Shown: one piece after another, positions 40,221 to 50,204 of the stretch
Position numbering within the stretch: the stretch's first letter is position 1
Layout of the letters: the number at the start of each line of letters is the position of its first letter
Origin: Pseudoclavibacter sp. CFCC 11306
Lineage (GTDB): Bacteria; Actinomycetota; Actinomycetes; Actinomycetales; Microbacteriaceae
Length of the DNA: 64,000 nucleotides
Reading direction: 5' to 3'
Assembly: GCF_008831235.1 (NCBI RefSeq)
Contig: NZ_WBKF01000001.1
Span: 1,484,529 to 1,548,528 of the forward strand
Notes under the pieces: model-generated
What the model saw: only the letters and a program-made list of their open reading frames with translations
The model's database searches: none
What the model was told of the DNA's origin: nothing
Translations under genes and position numbers: made by a program

Positions 40221-41867
40221 TCATTCGACTCGGTAGACGCTCACGCCGTCGACGAAGGTCTCGACGACCTCGACCGTCGACAGGTCGGGAGTCGTGCGAA
40301 GGCTCTGGCGCAGCAGCACGAGATCTGCTGCCAGCCCCGGACGCAGCACCCCACGGTCGTCGAGTCGGTTCACCCAGGCAGCACCGGTCAGATAGGCGTC
40401 CAAGGCCGCGCTGAACTCGATGCCTTCCTGCCGTTCCAGAGGATGCGTCAGCGCCTCGTCTCCGATCGCGTGCACATCGGCTGATGGGGCAGTCCGCAGC
40501 ATCCCTGTGTGCATCGCCCAGAGCGGATTGGGATCGGAGACCGGCCAGTCACTGCCCGCTGCCAGACGCGCACCGGCTCGTCTCAGAGAGGCGAACGGGA
40601 ACTGAGCCGTCTCGCGGGCGACGCCGAGCTGCGGCAGCTTGCGCTCGATCATCTCTTTGTCACGACGAGCCCAGAGCATCTGTATGTTGGCAGTGACGTC
40701 GAGCTCTGCGAAACGTTCCAAGTCGGCAGGACTCACGACATCGAGATGGGCGATCTGATGCCGCCGCCCCACTCCCCCGCCCGAGCGACGGACCGCCTCG
40801 ACCGCGTCCAGACACTCGCGCACGGCTCGGTCCCCACAGGCGTGATAGTGGATGTCGAAGTTCTGCGCATCGAGACGCTGAGAGATCTCGTTCAGCTCGT
40901 GCGGAGCGATGAACGACTCACCGGCCTGCGCCGGATCTGTGGCATCGGCGTATGGCGCGAGCATGGCGGCCGTGTGATTCTCGACCATGCCGTCTTGCAT
41001 GATCTTGACAGTCGAAGCACTGAGCAGAGGCTCGTCACGCACCAGCTCACGCCGCCTGACGAAATCCTCGATCTGTTCCAGGCCTCGCGTTCGATCCCAC
41101 CAAAGCCCCAGCGAGACGTGACTGTGCAGCGCTCCTTCATGAGCCAGCTGCAGGTACGCCTCGAACGGGTCAGGGCCCAGTTCGCTGACGCCGACCATGG
41201 CATCCGCCCAAGCGGTCACGCCGACGGAGTTGAGCCGACGCTGTGCGGCGAGTAGCGCGGCTTTCACGCCATCCAGAGATTTGACCGGCCGCAAGGCTGC
41301 CGCGAGATCCATTGCAGCGTCGAGCAGTGTGCCCAGAGGCCGACCCGCTGCGTCGCGAACGATGCGGCCGCCACGAGGGTCAGGCGTCGTGACCGTGATT
41401 CCCGCCCGTTCCAACGCACGTGAGTTGCACCACATGCTGTGACCATCATGGCCGTTCACGATGACTGGTCGATCGCTGATCACCTCGTCCAGGACAGCGG
41501 CGTTCGGCATCCCTCCCGGAAAGAGATCTCCGTACCAGCCGTACCCGACGATAACCTCGTCGTGAGGATGCTGCTCGGCATAGTCCCGCAGCAGCCGCTG
41601 GTAGCTGGTGACGTCATGCACAGGCGCCAGATCGACGCCGAGAAGGCCACTGCCGCCATGCTCCGGGTGCACATGCGCATCTTGAAAGCCCGGCAGCAGG
41701 CTTCCTCCGCGTGCATCGATCACTCGCCCGGTCGGCGACGTACCGGACCCATCCTCTGTGACGTCGGTGATGAGCCCATCGCTCACGTTGATCTGTCCTC
41801 TGACCCAGCGTCCCTGCCCCAGGTAGAGGTTCGCGTTGACAATCGTGAAAGTGCGGTCGGTCTGCAT
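40221..41867 (-). CDS. Amidohydrolase family 3 (YtcJ / N-substituted formamide deformylase-like)
   Basis: A 548-residue metal-dependent hydrolase: LPGFQDAHVHPEH (first metal motif), HYHACGDRAVRECLDAVE, RHQIAHLDVVSPAD and AAGSDWPVSDPNPLWAMHTG. The family includes NfdA, which deformylates N-substituted formamides to amines, a plausible link to the amine oxidases of the island. The start at 41867 has AGGAA upstream. It is divergent from the ABC importer operon. Confidence 0.9.
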   Translation of the reverse strand: MQTDRTFTIVNANLYLGQGRWVRGQINVSDGLITDVTEDGSGTSPTGRVIDARGGSLLPGFQDAHVHPEHGGSGLLGVDLAPVHDVTSYQRLLRDYAEQHPHDEVIVGYGWYGDLFPGGMPNAAVLDEVISDRPVIVNGHDGHSMWCNSRALERAGITVTTPDPRGGRIVRDAAGRPLGTLLDAAMDLAAALRPVKSLDGVKAALLAAQRRLNSVGVTAWADAMVGVSELGPDPFEAYLQLAHEGALHSHVSLGLWWDRTRGLEQIEDFVRRRELVRDEPLLSASTVKIMQDGMVENHTAAMLAPYADATDPAQAGESFIAPHELNEISQRLDAQNFDIHYHACGDRAVRECLDAVEAVRRSGGGVGRRHQIAHLDVVSPADLERFAELDVTANIQMLWARRDKEMIERKLPQLGVARETAQFPFASLRRAGARLAAGSDWPVSDPNPLWAMHTGMLRTAPSADVHAIGDEALTHPLERQEGIEFSAALDAYLTGAAWVNRLDDRGVLRPGLAADLVLLRQSLRTTPDLSTVEVVETFVDGVSVYRVE

Positions 41868-42060
41868 GAGGTTCCTGTCGCTGTGAGCCGCTGGTCGACG
41901 GCTGGGGTCAACCGTTCTCACACTCATTGAGCCGATTGTCAGTCAGACATTGCAAATCACCTGGGCACAAGGTGTGGATACAGGATTCAGATATGTCATT
42001 CCTGTAAACCGTGGCGACACTGATCTGCCCCTGCAGGCGCACCACATTGCCGCGGTGTTA

Positions 42061-42090
42061 CACATTCATTTCTTCGTTATTACGAATGTG
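42061..42090. promoter_or_regulatory. Inverted repeat in the divergent promoter region
   Basis: CACATTC (42061-42067) and GAATGTG (42084-42090) with a 16-base AT-rich spacer, in the 353-base gap 41868-42220. This stretch is clearly AT-richer than its surroundings and contains no gene; a LysR-type or other regulator could bind here. Confidence 0.4.
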
Positions 42091-42220
42091 CTGTATCAGT
42101 TTTTCTGATGTTTTGAGCAATGGATGCGCATTTGCTTACGCCCCGCCACACGTCGAATCTTGAGCCATGAAACGCACGGCAGAAGCTCGGTTTCGTGCGA
42201 CGAACGATCAAAGGAGCACC

Positions 42221-43231
42221 TTGTTCACCATCACATCACGCCCTTCTCGGCGACGCGCTCTGGCCGCCACGGCCCTCATCACCGCTCTGTCTGCAAGTGC
42301 CCTCGTCGGCTGCAGCTCTGCGAACTCCAACAGCTCTGACAGTGCCACCGACACCATCACGATCGCGACGCAGCCGTGGCTCGGCTACGGGCCGTGGTAC
42401 ATCGCACAGGACAAAGGCTACTTTGCAGATCAGGGGGTCGACGCCAAGATCACCAGCGTCGACGACGATTCCCAGATGACCGCGGCACTCGGTTCGGGCC
42501 AGGTCGACGTCGCGAATGCCGCCTCGCACTCTGCCCTGCAGTGGCTTGAGAACGGACAGGAGGGCTATATCGGCCTGCTGCTCGACACGTCGCTCACCGC
42601 GGATGCAGTGCTCGCTTCGGACGGCATCTCGTCGATCACCGATCTGAAGGGCAAGAAAGTCGCCTATGAAGAAGGCTCCGTCAGCAACCTGCTGCTCGAT
42701 CACGCGCTGACTGAGAACGGCATGTCAATCAACGACGTCGAATCGGTGCCGATGGCTCCGTCAGATGCCGCTGTCGCCCTCTCCTCTGGCCGGGTGGATG
42801 CCGCGGTCACCTACGAGCCTTACATCACCGATTCGCTGGCTCAGAACTCGTCGATCAAGAAGCTCTACACAGCCGACAAGAAAGAGGGGCTGATCTCGGA
42901 CGTGCTGTTCATCTCGAAGAAGGCTCTCGAAGAGAAGCCCGAAGCGGTGCGCAAGACCATTGCAGCATGGGGCCCCGCAGTCGACTTCTACAACTCGAAC
43001 ACCGATGAGGCGCAGAAGATCATCGCCACCAACATCGGTTCGTCGGCTGACGATCTGAAAACCGCTTTCGCAGGAGTGAAGTTCTTCTCCCTCGAAGACA
43101 ACAAGACAGAGCTCGGCGGCAACTACCTCGAAAACGTGCTGCCCAGCGTTCAGGAGTCGGCTCTCAGCGCCGGCATCCTCACGAAGAAGACCGACCTCAG
43201 CAAAGTCGTCGACACCCAGTTCGTGAAGTGA
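42221..43231 (+). CDS. NitT/TauT-type ABC transporter substrate-binding lipoprotein
   Basis: A 336-residue lipoprotein: basic N-terminus, hydrophobic core and lipobox SALVGC, then the SsuA/TauA/NMT1-like fold (IATQPWLGYGPWYIAQDKGYFADQG; QVDVANAASHSALQW; GRVDAAVTYEPYITDSL). The start is a TTG at 42221 because AAAGGAG sits 5 bases upstream and gives a normal signal peptide; an in-frame ATG at 42167 would add 18 hydrophilic residues without a ribosome-binding site. The substrate could be a sulfonate, amide, pyrimidine or amine. Confidence 0.9.
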   Translation: MFTITSRPSRRRALAATALITALSASALVGCSSANSNSSDSATDTITIATQPWLGYGPWYIAQDKGYFADQGVDAKITSVDDDSQMTAALGSGQVDVANAASHSALQWLENGQEGYIGLLLDTSLTADAVLASDGISSITDLKGKKVAYEEGSVSNLLLDHALTENGMSINDVESVPMAPSDAAVALSSGRVDAAVTYEPYITDSLAQNSSIKKLYTADKKEGLISDVLFISKKALEEKPEAVRKTIAAWGPAVDFYNSNTDEAQKIIATNIGSSADDLKTAFAGVKFFSLEDNKTELGGNYLENVLPSVQESALSAGILTKKTDLSKVVDTQFVK

Positions 43232-43281
43232 CGCTGGCTCAGGCCGAGACCGTTGAGATCGAAGAGAGAGGACACACAGCT

Positions 43282-44130
43282 ATGACATCGGTTGCACAGA
43301 GCAACGGCAGCAGCAGTGCAGAGAGCCGCAGAACCACACGGCGGTTCAAGAACGTTCTGCCGACGCCAATCGCGCGAGCGAAATACATCGGCATCGCCAT
43401 CAGCTCATTCGTCGTCGTGCTCGTGGTCTGGTCGATCATCACCGGTCTTGGCCTGGTCAAAGAGATGTTCCTGCCCTCGCCGCTGGCTGTTCTCGACGTG
43501 CTCGTCAAGACGACCGAGAACGGCCAGCTGTGGGGAGATATGTCAGTGAGCATCTACCGCGTCATGGTCGGCTATCTGCTGGCCAGCGTGGTCGCTCTGC
43601 CTCTGGGAATCCTGGCCGGGTCAGACCCGCGCTTCGAGGCGGCCATCGAGCCCTTCGTCGACTTCATTCGGTACATGCCCGTCGTCGCCTTCGTGCCACT
43701 GACCATTCTCTGGGTCGGCACGGATGACACGCAGAAGTTTCTGATCATCTGGCTCGGCACTTTCTTTCAGGAGGTGCTGATGGTCGCAGATGCAGTACGT
43801 CAGGTGCCACGCTCATATCAGAATCTGGGTGCCACGCTCGGCATGTCTCGATTCCAGATTCTGGTTCGCATCGTGCTTCCCTCTGCCATGCCGCGCATCT
43901 GGGACACACTGCGCATCTGCCTCGGCTGGGCTTGGACCTGGCTCGTGGTCGCCGAGCTCGTCGCCGCCACCAGCGGCATGGGCTACCGCATCACACAGGC
44001 ACAGCGCTTTCTCGCCACCGACACCATCATCGCCTACGTCATCGTGCTCGGGGTGCTCGGTCTGGTCTTCGACCAGATCATGCGCGGGGTCGGGCGACGG
44101 ATGTTCCGCTATCTGAAAGGACGCTCATGA
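43282..44130 (+). CDS. NitT/TauT-type ABC transporter permease
   Basis: About 282 residues with six membrane segments and the permease motif QVPRSYQNLGATLGMSRF. GAGAGAGGA precedes the ATG at 43282. A GTG at 43228, overlapping the lipoprotein stop, is an alternative start that would add 18 residues. Partner of the lipoprotein and ATPase on either side. Confidence 0.92.
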   Translation: MTSVAQSNGSSSAESRRTTRRFKNVLPTPIARAKYIGIAISSFVVVLVVWSIITGLGLVKEMFLPSPLAVLDVLVKTTENGQLWGDMSVSIYRVMVGYLLASVVALPLGILAGSDPRFEAAIEPFVDFIRYMPVVAFVPLTILWVGTDDTQKFLIIWLGTFFQEVLMVADAVRQVPRSYQNLGATLGMSRFQILVRIVLPSAMPRIWDTLRICLGWAWTWLVVAELVAATSGMGYRITQAQRFLATDTIIAYVIVLGVLGLVFDQIMRGVGRRMFRYLKGRS

Positions 44131-44903
44131 ACGCCACCACCCAGCCAATCGTCGAACAGACCGATGTGGTCGTACAAGTCGCCGAGGTCACCAAACGCTT
44201 CGGAGACGTCACGGCTCTGCACGACGTGACGCTCAACCTGCACCGCAACGAGTTCGTGTCGATCGTCGGGCAGTCAGGATGCGGCAAATCGACGCTGCTG
44301 TCGATCATCGCCGGTCTTGAACCGGCTACGGAAGGCGACGTGACAGTCGGCGGCAGCGAGATCTCCGGCCCCGGCCGTGATCGCGGAGTGGTCTTCCAGA
44401 GCGCGACGCTTCTGCCGTGGCTGACCGTTTTCGACAACGTCATGTTCGCGTTGCGCGGAGAGCCCGGCATGTCCAAGTCCGAGGCGAAGACGATCACGCA
44501 GGAGCATCTTCACCTCGTCGGTCTTGACGGCTTCGAAGACAAGTTTCCCAATCAGCTCTCAGGCGGCATGCAGCAGCGCGTCGCCTTGGCTCGTTCGCTG
44601 TCATACCGCCCCAAGGTGCTGCTCATGGACGAACCGTTCGGTGCCCTTGACGCCCTGACGCGACGCAGTATGCAGGAGCTGCTCACTCGCGTCTGGGAGC
44701 AGCACAAGCTGACGGTCATGCTGATCACCCACGACATCGAAGAGGCCGTCTTCACCTCTGACCGCGTCGTCATCATGAGTTCGCGCCCCGGCACCATCAA
44801 GCGTGAAGTGCCGATCGACCTGCCTCGGCCACGCGGCAAAGAGGTGATCGTCAGCGATCGGTTCCGCGCACTCTACGCCGACATTCTGAGCGCGTTCGAA
44901 TGA
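44127..44903 (+). CDS. NitT/TauT-type ABC transporter ATP-binding protein
   Basis: A 258-residue ATPase with Walker A GQSGCGKST, Q-loop VVFQSATLLPWLTVFDNV (typical of SsuB/TauB), signature LSGGMQQR, Walker B LLMDEPFGALD and the His switch ITHDIEEAV. It overlaps both neighbours by 4 bases (ATGA). Confidence 0.95.
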   Translation: MNATTQPIVEQTDVVVQVAEVTKRFGDVTALHDVTLNLHRNEFVSIVGQSGCGKSTLLSIIAGLEPATEGDVTVGGSEISGPGRDRGVVFQSATLLPWLTVFDNVMFALRGEPGMSKSEAKTITQEHLHLVGLDGFEDKFPNQLSGGMQQRVALARSLSYRPKVLLMDEPFGALDALTRRSMQELLTRVWEQHKLTVMLITHDIEEAVFTSDRVVIMSSRPGTIKREVPIDLPRPRGKEVIVSDRFRALYADILSAFE

Positions 44904-46036
44904 GCGTCCGAGTCGATTCGCCGACCGCGGCCGGACCCCTCGCCTTTCGCTATCTGGACGAACCCGCATTGGTGCGCTGCGGTGCCAGGGACATGGCCGC
45001 CTGCATGTCGACGCTTGACGAGATGTTCCGCCTGCTCGCGTCTGGCGACTACGTGATGGCCGGCGAACTCGGCGAATCGCACGGCCTCGAAATGGGCTTT
45101 CCTGACAGCAGCCCGTTTGCGAACATGCCGATGAACGGCCCCGATCGTCGATTCGCCGCCATGCCTGCCTACCTCGGCGGACGCTTCGACATGCTCGGCC
45201 TCAAGTGGTACGCCTCGAATGTCGACAACCGCAACAAGGGGCTGCCGCGCTCGATTCACATGATCGCCCTGCACGACAAAGACACCGGCGCACCGCTGTG
45301 CATCATGTCGGGCAACCTGATCAGCGCCTACCGCACTGCCGGCGTGCTCGGCGTCGGCGCACGGATGCTCGCTCGGGAGGATGCCCGGGTGCTCGCAGTG
45401 ATCGGCCCCGGTGCCATCAACATCGCTGCGGTCGAGGCCTATCTGGTCGCGCGGCCCTGCATAGAACGCATCGTCGTCGTCGGCCGCTCGCAGTCCGGCA
45501 TCGATCACTTCGCGCAGGCGCTTTCGGCTCGCATCCGTCAGCTTCCCGAGATCGTCGTCGTCGCATCCGTCGCCGAGGCGGTGGCCGACGCCGATATCGT
45601 GAGTGTCGCGATCTCGAGCGATGACCCGCCGACGATCGCCACCGCCGATCTGAAGCCCGGCGCACTGGTGTGTCTGCCAGCCGACATCAGCCTGGACGAC
45701 GAGGCATGGGGGCAGACCACCATCGTCGACAGCACGAAACTCTACGACCAATGGATGCTCGAGGTTCCCCCACCCCGCGAGTCAATTCGCGGACTCTTCG
45801 GGGTGCAGCTGGCTGAGCGGTGCCAGGCCGATCCGGAATCCGCCACACCTGTCTCACTCGCCGACGTCTTCTCGGGCAGGCACAGCGGGCGCCGCAGCGA
45901 CGACGAGATCATCTTCTTCGGCACCGGAGGACTGCCCGTCGAGGACATCGCCTGGGCCACCGAGCTGTATCGCCGAGCGACAGAGAGCGATCTCGGCGTG
46001 CGACTGCCGATCTGGGAAACCCCTGAGCTGCGCTGA
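44900..46036 (+). CDS. Ornithine cyclodeaminase / mu-crystallin family protein
   Basis: A 378-residue NAD(P)-binding protein of the OCD/mu-crystallin family: LKWYASNVDNRNKGLPRS, IMSGNLISAYRTAG and the Rossmann strand VLAVIGPGAINIAAVEAYL, where the usual GxGxQ is GPGAIN. Members are imine reductases, opine or alanine dehydrogenases, or cyclodeaminases; some large relatives are annotated as a tyramine oxidase subunit. In this operon an imine or amino-acid reduction step is plausible. It overlaps the ATPase stop by 4 bases. Confidence 0.85.
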   Translation: MSVRVDSPTAAGPLAFRYLDEPALVRCGARDMAACMSTLDEMFRLLASGDYVMAGELGESHGLEMGFPDSSPFANMPMNGPDRRFAAMPAYLGGRFDMLGLKWYASNVDNRNKGLPRSIHMIALHDKDTGAPLCIMSGNLISAYRTAGVLGVGARMLAREDARVLAVIGPGAINIAAVEAYLVARPCIERIVVVGRSQSGIDHFAQALSARIRQLPEIVVVASVAEAVADADIVSVAISSDDPPTIATADLKPGALVCLPADISLDDEAWGQTTIVDSTKLYDQWMLEVPPPRESIRGLFGVQLAERCQADPESATPVSLADVFSGRHSGRRSDDEIIFFGTGGLPVEDIAWATELYRRATESDLGVRLPIWETPELR

Positions 46037-46086
46037 CCGCAGAGATGGTCCTGACTAAGAGAACACCTATGATCGAAGGAGCAACA

Positions 46087-47523
46087 ATGCGTGACTTCAG
46101 ACTGCCGACCAAGTACTGCATCGTGGGCGGCGGACCGGCAGGTCTCGTGACAGCACGGGCCTTTCGCCGCTACGGCATCGAGACAGAGATCATCGAACGC
46201 CATGCGCAACCGGGTGGGATCTGGAACAAGGACCAGCCCGGTTCGCCCATGTACACCTCATGCAACTTCATCTCAAGCCGCGACTTCGGCGGATTCATCG
46301 GGTATCCAATGCCCTCTGACTACCCGATGTACCCTCGATGGGATCAGATTCGCGACTACGTGCAGGCCTTCGCCCGCGATTTCAATCTCACTTCGGGCGG
46401 ACGCTTCGGTGTCGCCGTGACGAAGGCCTGGCCCGTTGACACCGACGACGCCGGTCGCTACTGGCAGGTGCAGACGAGTGATGGGCAGACCAGGTCCTAT
46501 CGCGGCGTAGTCGTTGCCTCAGGCGCTCAATGGGATCCAGTCGTCCCCGACATCCCGGGCCTGTCAACGTTCGCGGGTGACGTGATCCACTCAGCTGCCT
46601 ACGAGGGCCCGGCGCAGTTCGCCGGCCGCAACGTGCTCGTCGTGGGAGCGGGAAACTCAGGCGTGGACATCGTCGCCGACGCCGCCTTTCATGGCCGGAA
46701 CGCCTATCTGTCCACGCGGCGCGGCTACTGGTTTCTGCCGAAGTATCTGTTCGGGCTTCCTGTTCCCGATCTTATGGCTGGGAACATTCCGCCCCAGACG
46801 AGCGGGCCGCTGGCAGGCAAGACTCCCGCACAGATCGAGCAGATGATCATCGATTCGGTCGGAGACCTCACCGTGTATGGGCTGCCTACCCCGGATCACC
46901 GATTGGGGGCGACGCACACCATCGTGAACGGTCAGGTCATCCACTGTCTCGCACACGGCATGCTGGCTCACAAACCTGACATTGCAGAGGTGAGAGAGCA
47001 CTCCGTGCTGTTCTCCGACGGGACCGAAGAGGCGATCGACATGATCGTTCTGGCGACAGGATACAACGTGTCGCTTCCGTGGCTGGGTGACGAGCTCGTG
47101 CCGTCTGCCCATGGGCACCCTGTGACGCACCTCGGCACGTTCTCGCCGACACAACGCGGGCTGTACTTCGCTGGAGCCATACACTTCGGCGGCAGCACCT
47201 TCCCGACCTTCGACCGGGTCGTTCAGCTTGCGGCGGCAGATGCGCACGCCGAGCTGACCGGCGAGAACGCCGATGGCATGGCCCACCTGCGAAACGACTT
47301 TCACCCCGATCTCACGGGTGGCTTCCCTTTCCTGAACATCGACAGGAACGCCAATCAGGTGCATCTGCCTGCGCTCGAAGAGGCCTTCGCGACCATTGCC
47401 GAGAGATATGGCGTGGTGATCCCTTCCGTACACGATCGCGACTTCTACCAAGGTCAACAGGATCCCGGATCGCGAACACACCGTCATTCCTGTGACATCA
47501 AAATCGGAGGAGTAGTGCGATGA
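46087..47523 (+). CDS. Flavin-containing monooxygenase-like protein (1)
   Basis: A 478-residue two-Rossmann flavoprotein: FAD motif GGGPAG near residue 14, NADPH motif GAGNSG near 197, and the late FMO motif LATGYN. It probably catalyses N-oxygenation or Baeyer-Villiger-type oxidation of the imported compound. AAGGAG precedes the ATG at 46087; an upstream in-frame ATG at 46045 is less likely. The stop overlaps the next gene (ATGA). Confidence 0.9.
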   Translation: MRDFRLPTKYCIVGGGPAGLVTARAFRRYGIETEIIERHAQPGGIWNKDQPGSPMYTSCNFISSRDFGGFIGYPMPSDYPMYPRWDQIRDYVQAFARDFNLTSGGRFGVAVTKAWPVDTDDAGRYWQVQTSDGQTRSYRGVVVASGAQWDPVVPDIPGLSTFAGDVIHSAAYEGPAQFAGRNVLVVGAGNSGVDIVADAAFHGRNAYLSTRRGYWFLPKYLFGLPVPDLMAGNIPPQTSGPLAGKTPAQIEQMIIDSVGDLTVYGLPTPDHRLGATHTIVNGQVIHCLAHGMLAHKPDIAEVREHSVLFSDGTEEAIDMIVLATGYNVSLPWLGDELVPSAHGHPVTHLGTFSPTQRGLYFAGAIHFGGSTFPTFDRVVQLAAADAHAELTGENADGMAHLRNDFHPDLTGGFPFLNIDRNANQVHLPALEEAFATIAERYGVVIPSVHDRDFYQGQQDPGSRTHRHSCDIKIGGVVR

Positions 47524-48533
47524 AGGCCGCAGCCACGGTTTGTGCCACTGCTATGACGCTGAACCAGGATCTGACGCTGAGCATTGTGTCAGTCGATGTC
47601 GTCCGCTCACCGGCTGACGTGTTAATCGATGTCTCTTGCGCCGGTCTCTGCGGCTCTGATCTGCATGCGATCCACACTGGTGACTGGGTTGGTTACTGGC
47701 CAGCAATACTTGGTCATGAAGTGACGGGGTACGTACGAGAAGTGCCACTCTCACCGTCCCCTAACGGCCGTGAACTGACGCCTGGAGACCAGGTGGTGGT
47801 CGACTCACGAATAGCCTGTGGTGTCTGCAAAGGGTGCCGGACCAGCGCACGTCTATGTGAAAGACTCACGTGGCTAGGTGAGTCCCGAGCTGGTGGCTTT
47901 AGTACGCTGCTCAGCGTCCCCGCCTCTCTGGTCCACCTCGTCCCCCGATCTACGGAACCGTGCATTATGGTGCTCGCCGAACCTCTCGCTGTGGCGATCG
48001 CAGCAACGCGGCATGTATCAGCAGCTTCGCCGCAACAGGTCGTCATCTTCGGGTACGGACCGATCGGAGCGCTATGCCATGCCACCCTCGAACTACTGCT
48101 TCCAACAGCGGCAGTGTTCGTCGTCGAACGGAATCAGGCACGCGCGACGACCGCCGCTGCAAACGGAGCTCAAATCCTTCAGCCCGACAGCGCCCTGTCT
48201 CCAGATGCCATCATAGAGGCCGCGGGGTATCCTGAGGCTCTCAACGATGCAATTCGTTTGTCCCATCGTGGCACCGCTATCAGCCTGGTTGCGCTAGCAC
48301 ATACCGCCTCTGCCGTTCTTGCTTCGCAAATCGTGGAGAAGGATCTCACTATCAGAGGATCGAACGGTTTCGACACCGATGACTTGGAGATGGCTATACA
48401 GCTTCTTGCTGAACACCCCGATCGGTTCGCACCAATTGTCACTCACCGTCTCTCGCTGGAAGAGTTCTCGACAGCACTGCCAGACGACCTTCCTCCGGAT
48501 GCGCTGAAAGTCGTAGTGGACTTCACCGCTTAG
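47520..48533 (+). CDS. Zinc-dependent medium-chain alcohol dehydrogenase
   Basis: A 337-residue MDR enzyme with the catalytic zinc motif CAGLCGSDLH and GHE, four cysteines for structural zinc (IACGVCKGCRTSARLC) and a glycine-rich cofactor strand IFGYGPIGALCH. Codon use looks unlike neighbouring genes, with more A/T third positions (TTA, ATA, AAA present), which suggests a separate origin. A very strong GGAGG precedes the ATG. Its stop codon abuts the stop of the convergent GMC gene with no gap. Confidence 0.9.
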   Translation: MKAAATVCATAMTLNQDLTLSIVSVDVVRSPADVLIDVSCAGLCGSDLHAIHTGDWVGYWPAILGHEVTGYVREVPLSPSPNGRELTPGDQVVVDSRIACGVCKGCRTSARLCERLTWLGESRAGGFSTLLSVPASLVHLVPRSTEPCIMVLAEPLAVAIAATRHVSAASPQQVVIFGYGPIGALCHATLELLLPTAAVFVVERNQARATTAAANGAQILQPDSALSPDAIIEAAGYPEALNDAIRLSHRGTAISLVALAHTASAVLASQIVEKDLTIRGSNGFDTDDLEMAIQLLAEHPDRFAPIVTHRLSLEEFSTALPDDLPPDALKVVVDFTA

Positions 48534-50132
48534 TTACTGTTCACCGGCGATAAGATCGACTGCGCGCTCAGCCAGCATCATGATCGTGATGACTGGATTG
48601 ATCGACGTGATCGCGGGGAACGCTGATGCGTCGGCCACGCGGAGTCCCTGAACGCCTCTCACCCGCAGCCTGTTATCGAGGACGCTGCTCGCATCGGAGG
48701 CGGCGCCGATGCGGCAGGTGCCGCAAGGATGATAGACCGTCTGGTGCACCGCTCGTTGGGACGCCGAGATCTGTTCGTCGGTCTGAACCTCAGGGCCGGG
48801 GAACACCTCCCGAATCACCTCGTCTGCGAACGGCTGCTGGCGCGCGAGGCGGCGCGCGTTGCGCACGCCCAGCACAAGCGCTGCTTCGTCGTGGCCTTCG
48901 GCATCGGTGAAGTATCCGTAGTCGATGCGCAGCTCGGCGTCCGAACGATCTGAGTCGATCCAGACCCGACCACGACTGCGCGGACGCGACACGTTCGGAG
49001 CGACACCGGCGATGTGCTCGGGCAGGGCCACCCCGGTGCGCACGAGCTGCTCGACCCACGGCTCTCTCGGAAGATGCGTCGTGACAACGGGCACCGGGTC
49101 AAGATCAGACATCTCGGGGTCGTCAGCATGCTCGTCTCCGTACAGGTAACCGGCGTCCCAGCCCGTGGCTGACTGCGGTTCGACCGCCCGACTCACCTCC
49201 CACACTACGATGCCCTCGGCGTGATCCTGAAGATTGCGTCCCACACCGGGCGATGCGGCGCGTACCGGTATGCCTGCAGCCTGCAGCATCTCAGGATCGC
49301 CGATGCCAGAGAGCATGAGCAGTCTGGGCGTCTCGAACGCACCTGCGCACACGACGACTTCGCAATCAGCCTGGATCACCCGCTCATCGGCGGCTCGCAG
49401 CGCAGGCGTCTCTCCGTCGACAGACTGCGCATCGGTCTCTGTGGCGACGACTGCACCGGAGACACGGTCTCGGTCGAAGAGCAGCCGAAGAGCTCGCGAA
49501 CGCGTGTGAACAGTGAGGTTGCCACGCATCTCGGCTCGAGTGAGCAGGTCGCGATAGGCGTTGGATCCACTCGAACGCTGATTCGTCTCGGGAATGTACC
49601 CGATCTCGAAGAAGCCGGCACCCGGTCGGTAGTCATGGTCATTCCACTCTTTGACCCGCTCGATACCGAGCGCCTCACTGGCCGAAACGATCATGCGAGC
49701 CAGCCGAGGGTTCTGATCGCATTCAGGGATGACCGAGATCCGAGTGCGCAGCCGCTGCGCATACGGCAGGAATTCGTCAGGCCCCCACCCCTGGGCGCCC
49801 AGACGTTCCCATTCCTGCAGGTCCCCGCGAAACGGCACCCACGAGATCATGGTGTTTGCCGTTGAGCAGCCGCCGAGGATGTGCAGCCGGGTGTGGTCGA
49901 TATTGCTGTTTCCTCGCCTCTGAGGCACGCTGCGATGCTGCACCGCATATTCGCTCTGGACCATCTCATCCCACCGGCGAATGGACTGGGCGCGCGGTTC
50001 CTGCGCATCATCCGGCCCCCACTCGACGAGGGTGACCCGCGGATGATGTGGCAGATCGGCCAGTCTGCCTGCGACGATGCATCCAGCAGTTCCTCCTCCG
50101 ATCACAAGGTAGTCGGTGCGTTCCGCCTTCAT
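48534..50132 (-). CDS. GMC-family FAD oxidoreductase (choline dehydrogenase-like)
   Basis: A 532-residue flavoprotein: N-terminal YLVIGGGTAGCIVAGRL, LHILGGCSTANTMISW (GMC signature 1 region), CAGAFETPRLLMLSGIG (signature 2) and the C-terminal active site YHPCGTCRIG ... NPVITIMMLAER. It oxidises an alcohol to the aldehyde, which the ALDH encoded just upstream could take on to the acid. The start at 50132 has AGGAG at good spacing. Confidence 0.92.
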   Translation of the reverse strand: MKAERTDYLVIGGGTAGCIVAGRLADLPHHPRVTLVEWGPDDAQEPRAQSIRRWDEMVQSEYAVQHRSVPQRRGNSNIDHTRLHILGGCSTANTMISWVPFRGDLQEWERLGAQGWGPDEFLPYAQRLRTRISVIPECDQNPRLARMIVSASEALGIERVKEWNDHDYRPGAGFFEIGYIPETNQRSSGSNAYRDLLTRAEMRGNLTVHTRSRALRLLFDRDRVSGAVVATETDAQSVDGETPALRAADERVIQADCEVVVCAGAFETPRLLMLSGIGDPEMLQAAGIPVRAASPGVGRNLQDHAEGIVVWEVSRAVEPQSATGWDAGYLYGDEHADDPEMSDLDPVPVVTTHLPREPWVEQLVRTGVALPEHIAGVAPNVSRPRSRGRVWIDSDRSDAELRIDYGYFTDAEGHDEAALVLGVRNARRLARQQPFADEVIREVFPGPEVQTDEQISASQRAVHQTVYHPCGTCRIGAASDASSVLDNRLRVRGVQGLRVADASAFPAITSINPVITIMMLAERAVDLIAGEQ

Positions 50133-50204
50133 CTTCTGCTCCTCTGGTTCGATCGCCCGCATGTCAGGCACAGTCGTTCATCATCTCGACGCTCTGCCCC
50201 GCAG

